A DNA stretch of 64,000 bases from Paenibacillus oleatilyticus (GTDB lineage Bacteria > Bacillota > Bacilli > Paenibacillales > NBRC-103111), in contig NZ_JAHNZO010000015.1 in the NCBI RefSeq assembly GCF_018998565.1, positions 1 through 64,000 on the forward strand. The letters run 5' to 3'. This document shows positions 57,115 through 64,000 of this stretch, in pieces. Under the pieces are notes generated by a model. The model was not told where the DNA came from, searched no databases, and saw only the letters and a program-made list of their open reading frames with translations. Position 1 is the stretch's first letter. Each line of letters opens with the position of its first letter. Made by a program: the position numbers and the translations under genes.

Positions 57115-58857
57115 TCAAAGCTTGAAGGCATTCACCTGCCGCTGAAGCAGAACCGACATTTCCTTCAAATGGCCCGAAGCACTGGAAATCTCCTCCATGG
57201 CCGCCAGTTGTTCCTCCGAGGATGCCGCCACATTTTGCGTATTGTCCGCGGCCTCTTGGGCGATGCGGGCGAGTTCTTCCAGGGAAGCAGCGACTTCTTC
57301 GGTGCCTGCCGACATTTCCTCGGAAGCCGCCGACACCTCCTGCACTTGACCGGCCACCTGCTGAATCGCATGCAGGATGCGTTCGAACACTTCGCCGGCT
57401 TGCCCCACGGCCGCCGTTCCTTTGGACGTTTCGTTCACGCCCGTTTCCATCGAGGCGACCGCCCGCTTCGTGTTGGCTTCGATCTCCCGCAACAGAGCGG
57501 CAATATGCTCAGACGATTCCTTGGACTTCTCCGCGAGCTTCCTCACCTCGATGGCGACCACCGCGAACCCTTTGCCGTGCTCTCCCGCCCGTGCCGCTTC
57601 GATGGACGCATTAAGCGCCAGCAGGTTCGTCTGATTCGCGATATCGGCAATCAGCGCCATAATCTCGCCGACTTCCTCCGAGCGAGTCCGCAGTTCGTGG
57701 ATGACGCCGCCGGTCTCGGTCATGACCGACTCGATGCGGTTCATCTGCGCGACCATCTGCTGCACGACCTCGTTGCCCTGCGCCGCATCCAGCGACGTCT
57801 GTGCGGACAGATCGGCGACGACGCCCGCCGATTCGGCAATTCGTTCGATGCCTGTAGCCATCTCCACCATCGCCCGCTTGCATTCCTCGGCGCTCTGCAG
57901 CTGATTTTCCGCGCCGGCGGCAACCTCTTCGACCGCGCGGGCCGCTTCGCCGGTCGCCTCGGCCGTTTGCTTCGCGCTGACGGTCAGCAGATCGGACGAT
58001 TCCGCCACTTCGTCGGAATGGGTTTTAATACTGCCCACCAGCTTGCGGATACTTTCGACCATATGGTTGAAATGCTCGGAGACAAGTCCGATCTCGTCGC
58101 GTCCGTTCACCGGCACGGAAACGGACAAATCCCCTTCGGCGGCAAGCTTCGACACCTCCGCCATCCGTTTGAGCGGACGGACCGTTCGAATCAGCAGCCA
58201 AATCATCAGCCCGATAAACAGACCGCCAATAGCAAGGCCGATCAAAATATTGAGCAGCAGCGCGTGGTTTAAATCCGATTGAATCAGGCCGTAGTCGAAG
58301 TCGAGGCCGAACACGGCGACCGTCTCGCCCTTATCCGTCCGAATGGAGCTCAGAATGGAAATCCACGTGCCCGAGGCATCCGTATACACGTCGGTCATGC
58401 CTGTCCCCTTCTTCAACGCATCCTCATACGCTCGCTGAAATTGAGCCGACAGCTCGTAATCCTCCAAAACCTTCGCTCCGTGTTCGTTCAAGGTCCGATT
58501 GGCCTGCATCATCTTCGCATAGTGCTTATTGTCCTTCGTCGTCATCTCGGGTGACATCAAGTAGCTGTTGGTAACGACACTGCTTGTGAGCATTTTCTCC
58601 AGCTGCGCCTGAATACGAACGTTCGCCGGGTCAGCCATATACTTGTCGTAGCCGAGCGACATCTTTTGTCCGGCCGCCTGGATATCTGCACTCTGCAGCT
58701 CCAGTTGAGCGTCCATCGCCTCTTCAATATACAATAACGATTCGAAATACATGGTTCTTTCCCGAAGATAAGACATCGAGGTAAATGCGGCCGACATGAT
58801 GATCAGCAGGACGACCAGCACCCACCCGGCTTTCACGACTAAACTGCGATTTTTCAT
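57115..58857 (-). CDS. Methyl-accepting chemotaxis protein
   Basis: A protein of 580 residues. TM1 (about 8-28), an extracellular sensing region (about 30-185, with a four-helix or Cache-like pattern not resolved here), TM2 (about 188-210), HAMP (about 212-262, [20 protein letters not shown]) and a long methyl-accepting coiled coil. The CheA/CheW hairpin tip reads [33 protein letters not shown]-like text near 410. The start at 58857 follows AAGGAGTGCATGCT. It is next to the eut locus; a role in sensing ethanolamine is only a positional guess. Confidence 0.92.
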   Translation of the reverse strand: MKNRSLVVKAGWVLVVLLIIMSAAFTSMSYLRERTMYFESLLYIEEAMDAQLELQSADIQAAGQKMSLGYDKYMADPANVRIQAQLEKMLTSSVVTNSYLMSPEMTTKDNKHYAKMMQANRTLNEHGAKVLEDYELSAQFQRAYEDALKKGTGMTDVYTDASGTWISILSSIRTDKGETVAVFGLDFDYGLIQSDLNHALLLNILIGLAIGGLFIGLMIWLLIRTVRPLKRMAEVSKLAAEGDLSVSVPVNGRDEIGLVSEHFNHMVESIRKLVGSIKTHSDEVAESSDLLTVSAKQTAEATGEAARAVEEVAAGAENQLQSAEECKRAMVEMATGIERIAESAGVVADLSAQTSLDAAQGNEVVQQMVAQMNRIESVMTETGGVIHELRTRSEEVGEIMALIADIANQTNLLALNASIEAARAGEHGKGFAVVAIEVRKLAEKSKESSEHIAALLREIEANTKRAVASMETGVNETSKGTAAVGQAGEVFERILHAIQQVAGQVQEVSAASEEMSAGTEEVAASLEELARIAQEAADNTQNVAASSEEQLAAMEEISSASGHLKEMSVLLQRQVNAFKL

Positions 58858-59032
58858 AGCATGCACTCCTTCATCCGTTGAACTATACTGCTCTGGTCCG
58901 CCGAGCCTACCGTGCGGAGCAGCGCTGTCGCTTAGTAATATTATCGTTGAGAACCGCCCTTAACTTTAGAAAAATTATACAAATCCGCAAAACTCCCGGA
59001 GCGAATCGCTTTCTTGGCTCCAGGACCAACGC

Positions 59033-59057
59033 AAAAAGCCACCGGTTTCCCGGTGGC
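59033..59057 (-). terminator. Terminator of the 58-residue gene
   Basis: GCCACCGG pairs perfectly with CCGGTGGC, separated by a 4-nt GAAA-type loop and followed by TTTTTG on the minus strand. Confidence 0.85.
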
Positions 59058-59100
59058 AGGCGATTTATTGTTGTTCTATGGTCAGCAGTTTCTGGCCGAT

Positions 59101-59277
59101 TTAAGCGAAGCTCTCGGTGCTGCGTTTGGAAGAATCGTCCGATTCCCGCACCCGCTGTGAGGAGAGGCCTTTCGAGTTGAATTCGCGAACGCGCCGGTCA
59201 TTTTCAATGGATATGAACAAGCAGACGCTTCCCAAGATAACCAATACGACCGTAGTAATCGGAAGTAACAGATCCAT
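59101..59277 (-). CDS. 58-residue membrane protein under a Fur-type box
   Basis: Reads MDLLLPITTVVLVILGSVCL at the start: one membrane helix, then a hydrophilic tail rich in Ser, Arg and Asp. I recognise no family. The start follows GGGAGAGAAAAGG. It has its own promoter, an exact 7-1-7 Fur/PerR-type box and its own terminator, so it looks like a discrete metal- or peroxide-regulated gene. It lies between the chemoreceptor and a P1B-4 efflux ATPase. A role in iron handling is inference from the box. Confidence 0.7.
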   Translation of the reverse strand: MDLLLPITTVVLVILGSVCLFISIENDRRVREFNSKGLSSQRVRESDDSSKRSTESFA

Positions 59278-59310
59278 CCTTTTCTCTCCCTTGTCTTCCC
59301 TGTGTAAAAA

Positions 59311-59325
59311 TGATAATCATTATCA
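59311..59325. promoter_or_regulatory. Exact 7-1-7 Fur/PerR-type box
   Basis: TGATAATCATTATCA is a perfect 7-1-7 palindrome identical to the Bacillus Fur core. On the minus strand a promoter TTGTAA-16 nt-TACAAT ends just upstream, so the box overlaps the start of transcription of the 58-residue gene. Confidence 0.75.
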
Positions 59326-59406
59326 TTATTGTAGCGTATTTTTACGAAATTACAATGGTTTTTTATGACCACCGGAAAGACAGCTGGAATTCCCTCGGAA
59401 CGCAAG

Positions 59407-59434
59407 AAAAAAGCCCCCGTCTTTCGCGGGGGCG
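59407..59434 (-). terminator. Terminator of the P1B-4 ATPase gene
   Basis: GCCCCCG pairs with CGGGGGC over a 7-nt loop, followed by TTTTTTC on the minus strand, about 42 bp past the gene. Confidence 0.85.
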
Positions 59435-59475
59435 ACGAATCCGGCCGCAGCCGGAACGGTATAATATGCAGCCGT

Positions 59476-61407
59476 TTAGGAGCGAAGCAGCCGGAGTCCG
59501 TTCAAAATGACCAGAATCGTGCTTCCTTCATGGCCTACGACCCCGAGCGGCAGCGGAATTCCTTTGAAAAAATTGGCGGCAATCAGGAAGGCGATTACCG
59601 TAACGGCAAAAGCGATGTTCTGCTTGATGATCCGCGTCGTGCGTCTTCCCAAAACAATCGCTTCCTTGATTTTGTCCAAATCGTCGTTCATCAGCACCAA
59701 ATCGGCCGTTTCCAGCGCCGCATCGCTGCCTGCCGCCCCCATCGCAATACCGACGGATGCCGCGGCCAAGGCCGGAGCGTCGTTGATCCCGTCTCCCACC
59801 ATAGCGACGTGCGTGTACTTCTCCTTCAAGGTTTTGACGATGTTCAACTTGTCTTCCGGAAGCAGCCCAGCATACACCTGATCGATCCCGGCCTCTTTGG
59901 CTATCGCCTCGGCTGTCAGCCGTTGATCTCCCGTCAGCATGACGACTTGCACGCCCAGCTCCTTCAGTTTGGCGATCGTCTCCCTGGCTTGCGGTCTGAT
60001 CGCGTCCTGAAGAGCGATCATTCCGGCAGTGCCAGCGGCGTTTTGAATCAAAACGACGGTTTTGCCTTCCTGCTCAAGCTTGCGGACATCGGAGAGAATC
60101 CGCTCGTCAATCCCGGCTTCTTCGAAGAAGCCCGGCTTTCCGATTTTCCAGAATTCCCCGGCCAACCGGGCTTGAACGCCCCACCCGGCCAGCGCCTGAA
60201 AATCGGAAGGCCGCTCCAGTTCCAACGACATTTCTTCGGCCTTGCCTACAATAGCTTGGGCGATCGGATGCGTGGATAAGCTTTCGACGGAAGCCGCTAT
60301 CCGCAGCAGCTCCTCTTCGCTCCAAGCCTGGTAAGTGAGAAAATCCGTCACTGACGGTTTTCCGTACGTCAAGGTGCCCGTTTTGTCGAACGCAATGGCG
60401 CGGATGTGCGATACGCGCTCCAAGTGGGCGCCGCCCTTAAACAGCAGCCCTTTTCTCGCGCTGTTGGATATGGCGGAGAGCATCGCCGGCATGATGGAGG
60501 CCACCAGCGCGCAAGGCGAGGCTACGACCAAAAACACCATCGCCCGGTAAAGCGTATCGTTCCAGCTCCATCCGAACAGAAACGGCGGGAGCGCGATGAG
60601 AAGCAGCGTCACCAAAATGATGGCTCTGGCATAAATGCGTTCGAAGCGTTCGATAAACCGCTGCGATTTCGGCATTTCGCTTTGCGCTTCTTGAACGAGG
60701 CGGATGATCTTCGAGAAGAGCGTCGACTCGCTGGATTTCGTTACTTGCACGAACAACGCGCCCTGACCGTTCAGGGTGCCGGCGAACACTTCGTCCCCCG
60801 CCGTTTTATCCACCGGAATGCTCTCGCCGGTAATTGAAGCCTGGTTGACGGCCGAGCTTCCTTCCTGGACGATCCCGTCGGCGGGCAGGCGCTCGCCCGG
60901 TTTGACCAGCACCAGATCGCCAATCCGCAGCTGTTCGACGGGAACCCGCTTCTCCGCCCCTTCTTCCCACACGATGGCCGTCTCCGGCTTCAAATCCATC
61001 AAGGACGAAATGTCTCTGGAGCTCTTCTCCATCGTGAACGTCTCCAAGGCGCCGCTGAGCGAGAAAATAAAGATCAATACGGCGCCTTCCGTCCAGTAAC
61101 CGATGCTGGCTGCGCCGATGGCCGCGACGATCATGAGCAGGTTGACATCCAGATCCTTTTCGCGGACAAGCGTGAGCCATCCTTCCTTAGCCTTGACGAA
61201 ACCTCCAATCAGAAAAGCGAAGCAGTAAAGCCATATCGAGAAGGTCGGGGACGAGTGTCCCGCGACCCAGGCAGCCGCAATCAAGACGCCGCTTGCCAAA
61301 GCGGCGATCGCTTCGCCGTAACGCGACAGCACGGAAGCGATCGTGCCTTTCTTCATCTTTACTTCCGATTTGTCGATAGGTTGAGCAGCATCTGCCGAGT
61401 GGACCAT
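59476..61407 (-). CDS. P1B-4-type metal-efflux ATPase (PfeT/CtpD-like)
   Basis: A protein of 643 residues without an N-terminal metal-binding domain. The membrane metal motif is SPC (VVASPCALVAS, about 300) rather than CPC, and TM8 has HEGST (VGHEGSTILVIL, about 627). This pair marks the P1B-4 subgroup that exports Fe(II), Co(II) or related ions. Catalytic motifs: ITGESIPVDK, FDKTGTLTYGKP (about 345), MLTGDQRL, and VGDGINDAPALA. The start at 61407 follows AAAGGAGTTGCTGAAC. Fur/PerR-like boxes upstream support iron export, as for B. subtilis PfeT. Confidence 0.9.
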   Translation of the reverse strand: MVHSADAAQPIDKSEVKMKKGTIASVLSRYGEAIAALASGVLIAAAWVAGHSSPTFSIWLYCFAFLIGGFVKAKEGWLTLVREKDLDVNLLMIVAAIGAASIGYWTEGAVLIFIFSLSGALETFTMEKSSRDISSLMDLKPETAIVWEEGAEKRVPVEQLRIGDLVLVKPGERLPADGIVQEGSSAVNQASITGESIPVDKTAGDEVFAGTLNGQGALFVQVTKSSESTLFSKIIRLVQEAQSEMPKSQRFIERFERIYARAIILVTLLLIALPPFLFGWSWNDTLYRAMVFLVVASPCALVASIMPAMLSAISNSARKGLLFKGGAHLERVSHIRAIAFDKTGTLTYGKPSVTDFLTYQAWSEEELLRIAASVESLSTHPIAQAIVGKAEEMSLELERPSDFQALAGWGVQARLAGEFWKIGKPGFFEEAGIDERILSDVRKLEQEGKTVVLIQNAAGTAGMIALQDAIRPQARETIAKLKELGVQVVMLTGDQRLTAEAIAKEAGIDQVYAGLLPEDKLNIVKTLKEKYTHVAMVGDGINDAPALAAASVGIAMGAAGSDAALETADLVLMNDDLDKIKEAIVLGRRTTRIIKQNIAFAVTVIAFLIAANFFKGIPLPLGVVGHEGSTILVILNGLRLLRS

Positions 61408-61428
61408 GTTCAGCAACTCCTTTTTCGT

Positions 61429-61514
61429 TGAGAATGACTATCGTTTTTATTCCCCTAAAAATGACTCATGCTGTTCCCTAATAGGGAACAGCATGGAAGT
61501 GAGAATGATTTTCA
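61429..61514. promoter_or_regulatory. Fur/PerR-like boxes and perfect palindrome upstream of the ATPase
   Basis: TGAGAATGATTTTCA (61500-61514) matches the 7-1-7 Fur/PerR consensus at 13 of 15 positions. TGAGAATGACTATCG (61429-61443) is a weaker copy. Between them lies a perfect 29-bp palindrome (61467-61495) with arms CATGCTGTTCCCTA and a 1-nt centre, a probable operator or hairpin. Confidence 0.55.
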
Positions 61515-61634
61515 TTTTTGTATTGGTGCATCATTTTTGTGTCGGGGCAACTTTTTAAAGTTATTATAAGTCTGCGGCCTTCGAAAGTAAAGGGTTATTT
61601 TGCCTTCATTAATTCCCTTTGCGGGAGGCGGCGC

Positions 61635-62801
61635 TCAGCTTTGATTTACGTAATTGTTCAGCACAAGCGAGGCCGCGCCGATGACGATGGATCGCTCCTT
61701 CAAATCGGAAGCGAGGATCTTGAATCCGCCGCGGAACGGCTCCCAGACGACCTGTGCACACTGCTCCTCGATCAGAGGGACGATATCGCTGTAATTTTCC
61801 ACCATGTTGCCGCTCAGGATGACGGCGTCAGGGTTATACATGCACACGATATTGTTGATCGCAATGCCGATATACAGCGAGGTGCGCGAAATAATTTCCT
61901 TCGCCCAGCTCTCGTCGCTGCGGGCCGCTTCGAACAGCTGTCCAATATCGCCAATCTCGACGATCCGGTTCGCCTCGTGCAAAATCGCCGATTCGTCGAT
62001 GTACGTCTGCAGGCAGCCCCGCTTGCCGCATTCGCATAAATTGCCGTTCGGATCGAGCGTCGTATGTCCGAGCTCTCCGGCGCTGTTGGAGCCGCCGCGA
62101 AAAATCTCCCCGTCAATGATCAGCGAGGAGCCGACGCCGGTGCCAAGCTCGATCAACGCCGTCTTCTTCGAGCCCCGCGCGGAGCCGCACAAGTACTCGG
62201 CCAATATTTTGACCTTCAGGTCGTTGTCGATCACCGTATCGATCCCCGTCCGCTCCTTAATATGGGCGGCGAGCGGCACGTTCCTCCAGCCCAGCGTCGA
62301 CGAATACTGAACGACACCCCGCTCGTGGTCGATAACGCCGGGCACACCGATGCCGATGCCGATCAGCTTCGAGCGGTCCAGCCCCTGCTCCTTCACCAGC
62401 CGGTTGATCGTATCGGCAATGAGATCGATCGTGCGGCCAGCTTCCGTTTCGATCGCGGTATGCCCGACCGGAAGCTCGTACAGCAGCTTGCCGCTGAACT
62501 CCATCACGCCGAAGCGTACGATCTTCTTACCAATATCGACACCGATCGAAAAGACGGCCTGCGGATCGATATCAAGCATTATCGCCTTGCGCCCGACGCC
62601 GCCGGACGAAAGCTCCGTTTCCCGCACCAGCCCCTGCTCGCACAGCTCGCCGACAATGCGCCCGACGGAGGTCGGACTGAGCTTGGTGATCTTCGTGATT
62701 TCCGCCCGCGAAATGGGCCGTTTTTCCTTAATAATATCAAGAATCATCTGCTTGTTATGCTGCCGGATGACGTCTTGATCGTGCTTCACAATTTTTTTCA
62801 T
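61635..62801 (-). CDS. ROK-family transcriptional regulator (XylR/NagC-like)
   Basis: A protein of 388 residues. The N-terminal winged helix (about 12-70) reads PISRAEITKITKLSPTSVGRIVGELCEQGLV. The ROK kinase-like domain (about 82-385) has VDIGKKIVRFGV (phosphate loop), GIGIGVPGVIDHE, and the zinc cluster GHTTLDPNGNLCECGKRGCLQTY (about 245). It probably responds to a sugar or sugar derivative and represses catabolic genes elsewhere. The start at 62801 follows AAAGAGGTTTTGGCGT. A promoter and a possible leader peptide lie upstream. Confidence 0.92.
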   Translation of the reverse strand: MKKIVKHDQDVIRQHNKQMILDIIKEKRPISRAEITKITKLSPTSVGRIVGELCEQGLVRETELSSGGVGRKAIMLDIDPQAVFSIGVDIGKKIVRFGVMEFSGKLLYELPVGHTAIETEAGRTIDLIADTINRLVKEQGLDRSKLIGIGIGVPGVIDHERGVVQYSSTLGWRNVPLAAHIKERTGIDTVIDNDLKVKILAEYLCGSARGSKKTALIELGTGVGSSLIIDGEIFRGGSNSAGELGHTTLDPNGNLCECGKRGCLQTYIDESAILHEANRIVEIGDIGQLFEAARSDESWAKEIISRTSLYIGIAINNIVCMYNPDAVILSGNMVENYSDIVPLIEEQCAQVVWEPFRGGFKILASDLKERSIVIGAASLVLNNYVNQS

Positions 62802-62862
62802 ACGCCAAAACCTCTTTATTCCACCCATGTTAATTAGAGTCTTAACAAGCTCAACTACCAAG

Positions 62863-62916
62863 TCATTGCAAGACATAAAAATGTGGACCGCCAAACTGAA
62901 AGCGGTTAAAATTCAT
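62863..62916 (-). CDS. Possible 17-residue leader peptide
   Basis: MNFNRFQFGGPHFYVLQ, starting at an ATG behind TATAGAGGTCCA and ending at TGA, within the transcript leading to the ROK gene. It has four Phe and one Tyr. It may regulate translation or be chance; no attenuator hairpin was identified. Confidence 0.25.
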   Translation of the reverse strand: MNFNRFQFGGPHFYVLQ

Positions 62917-62954
62917 TGGACCTCTATAATTAATCCATTGGTGTTAATAATTGA

Positions 62955-62982
62955 ATCATAGCATGGATTTTTCATTTGTCAA
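62955..62982 (-). promoter_or_regulatory. Promoter of the ROK regulator gene
   Basis: On the minus strand TTGACA (62977-62982), a 16-nt spacer and TATGAT (62955-62960), both hexamers close to consensus. It gives a leader of about 150 nt before the ROK start. Short TTAA-type inverted repeats in the leader could be operators. Confidence 0.75.
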
Positions 62983-63007
62983 TATTTGTTTGTAAATCAT
63001 GGAAGAT

Positions 63008-63062
63008 GTAAAAAAGCCCCAGCCCTAAGCGATGATGAAACGATGCCCAAGACCGGGACCTC
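63008..63062 (-). terminator. Terminator of the sigma-factor gene
   Basis: On the minus strand AGGTCCCGGTCTT pairs with AGGGCTGGGGCTT through several G-U pairs around an inner ATCG/CATCG hairpin, followed by TTTTTT. Confidence 0.6.
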
Positions 63063-63086
63063 TTGTTTTATCTCGTATGATGCCGA

Positions 63087-63587
63087 TCATGCGGGTAGCG
63101 GACACGATCCTTGAAGCAGCTTCAACCGGGCTTGGTGAAGCCGGCTCCTCACTTCGCTCTCGTCGACGTTCAAGAGCGAGGCGATCTGCGGGATCGTGAG
63201 CTGCTGGCAATACCTAAACGCCATGACGATACGGTACGGCAGCTCCAGCGTCATAACGGACCGCAGCAAATCGCTATGCTCCGGAAGAGCGCGGTCGGCG
63301 TCGGTCAACGTCTCCTGCCGCAGCCCCTTCCCGGCGGCGTCCAAGACGGAGCAGGCAATCCTGTCGTCCAGCCAGGCGTGGAACGGGCGAATGTCCTTCC
63401 GCTTCAGCGTCCGGTACGTCTCGACGAATACGCGCTGCACCGCTTCCTCGGCCAACGGCTGCGAGCCCAGAATCGCCAGCGCCGTGCTGAAGGCCCGTTG
63501 CTCGTACGGACGAACCAGCTCCCGGAACGCCTTCGTATCTCCTGCTCTAACCTTTTTCATTAAGCTTAATTCATCCGTACGATCCAT
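63087..63587 (-). CDS. ECF-like sigma-70 family RNA polymerase sigma factor
   Basis: A protein of 166 residues. Region 2 (about 10-75, RAGDTKAFRELVRPYEQRAFSTALAI) and region 4 (about 105-160, LPYRIVMAFRYCQQLTIPQIASLLNVDESEVRSRLHQARLKL) are clear. No region 1 or 3, as in ECF sigmas. Region 2 is weaker than in classical ECF proteins. No anti-sigma gene follows on the strand; a terminator comes next. The start at 63587 follows AAAGGAGGCACACC. Targets are unknown. Confidence 0.88.
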   Translation of the reverse strand: MDRTDELSLMKKVRAGDTKAFRELVRPYEQRAFSTALAILGSQPLAEEAVQRVFVETYRTLKRKDIRPFHAWLDDRIACSVLDAAGKGLRQETLTDADRALPEHSDLLRSVMTLELPYRIVMAFRYCQQLTIPQIASLLNVDESEVRSRLHQARLKLLQGSCPLPA

Positions 63588-63672
63588 GGTGTGCCTCCTT
63601 TTCATTGCCTTCTCATATCATTAGACAATGAACGGAGGCATTTGGTCTTAAAACGACAAAATTTTTTTGGAA

Positions 63673-63711
63673 ATAAAAAAATCAATCCGGATCCCCGATA
63701 AGGGAACCGGA
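63673..63711 (-). terminator. Terminator of the racemase-family gene
   Basis: TCCGG-TCCC pairs with GGGA-CCGGA over a 6-nt loop, followed by TTGATTTTTTTATTT on the minus strand. Confidence 0.8.
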
Positions 63712-63719
63712 CCGATTGG

Positions 63720-64000
63720 CTACGGCGTTACGGCTAAGTCTTCACTTAAAGCAAAGTCGACGGCACATTCCGCATGGATTCTGGTTGTATCGTACAGCGG
63801 GATACGGCAATCCTCCTGCGATACAAGCATCGTGATTTCCGTACATCCCAGAATAATGGCCTCCGCTCCTTGTTGACTGAGATTCTCCATGATCCTTAAG
63901 TAAGACTTCTTGGATGCTTCGTTCACGATTCCAAGACAAAGCTCTTGATAGATGACGTCATGTACAATCTTTCTATCCGCTTCATTGGGCACGATAACTT
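63720..64000 (-). CDS. Aspartate/glutamate racemase-family protein (3' part)
   Basis: The C-terminal 92 or so codons of a gene that enters at the window edge; the 5' part lies outside. GAEAIILGCTEITMLV contains the second catalytic Cys of the Asp/Glu racemase fold, and VPLYDTTRIHAECAVDFAL-like text (here RIPLYDTTRIHA) near the end is typical of amino-acid racemases such as aspartate racemase. Substrate cannot be resolved from the fragment. A strong terminator follows. Confidence 0.88.
   Translation of the reverse strand, partial: VIVPNEADRKIVHDVIYQELCLGIVNEASKKSYLRIMENLSQQGAEAIILGCTEITMLVSQEDCRIPLYDTTRIHAECAVDFALSEDLAVTP

Overview
The window looks like a chromosomal segment of a moderately GC-rich Bacillota, most likely Paenibacillaceae or a relative. 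This is inferred from strong GGAGG ribosome-binding sites, common TTG/GTG starts, cre-like and 7-1-7 Fur/PerR-like boxes, a GH18/LysM spore-type hydrolase, an EutV/EutW regulated ethanolamine operon and classic U-tract terminators. No tRNA, rRNA, IS element, CRISPR array or prophage was recognised.

Layout. 0-8.5 kb: a broken SAM methyltransferase coupled to phosphatidylserine decarboxylase, a small membrane hydrolase, a secreted glycerophosphodiesterase, a LysM-SH3-GH18 protein, a TetR-SDR pair and a LysR-MFS pair. 8.7-19.4 kb: amino-acid catabolism and uptake, with proline oxidation (putB-pruA), a complete branched-chain amino acid ABC transporter (livK-H-M-G-F) followed by an EamA exporter, and a divergent sigma-54 activator. 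19.4-26 kb: YggS, a SufS-type desulfurase, an arginine/lysine decarboxylase-like enzyme, cysteine synthase, a Usp protein and an MBL hydrolase. 26-28 kb: an interspersed-repeat cluster and an unknown helical-repeat protein.

27.9-36.9 kb (minus strand): an eight-gene peptide operon, with P1 peptidase, CocE/NonD hydrolase, HAD protein, peptide-binding lipoprotein, two permeases and two ATPases. It is preceded by a promoter and an attenuator-like leader. 37-42.7 kb: a membrane protein, a nitroreductase/SagB-like protein behind a second terminator-bearing leader, a PadR regulator and a divergent MFS/LysR pair.

42.8-56.8 kb (minus strand): an ethanolamine-utilisation microcompartment locus. It reads eutL, BMC shell with a SAP-like tail, eutE, eutM, pduL, a Eut-specific flavoprotein-like gene, eutN, eutS, eutP, eutW, eutV, eutA, eutB, eutC, a 42-residue membrane protein and an APC permease. 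The promoter carries a cre-like site over its -35 box, and the leader RNA contains paired A1/G4 hexaloops that conflict with a terminator, as expected for EutV antitermination. A small membrane protein and a chemoreceptor lie just upstream.

59-64 kb: a 58-residue membrane protein under an exact Fur-type box, a P1B-4 (SPC/HEGST) metal-efflux ATPase with Fur/PerR-like boxes and a 29-bp perfect palindrome upstream, a ROK regulator, an ECF-like sigma factor, and the 3' end of an Asp/Glu racemase-family gene cut by the window edge.
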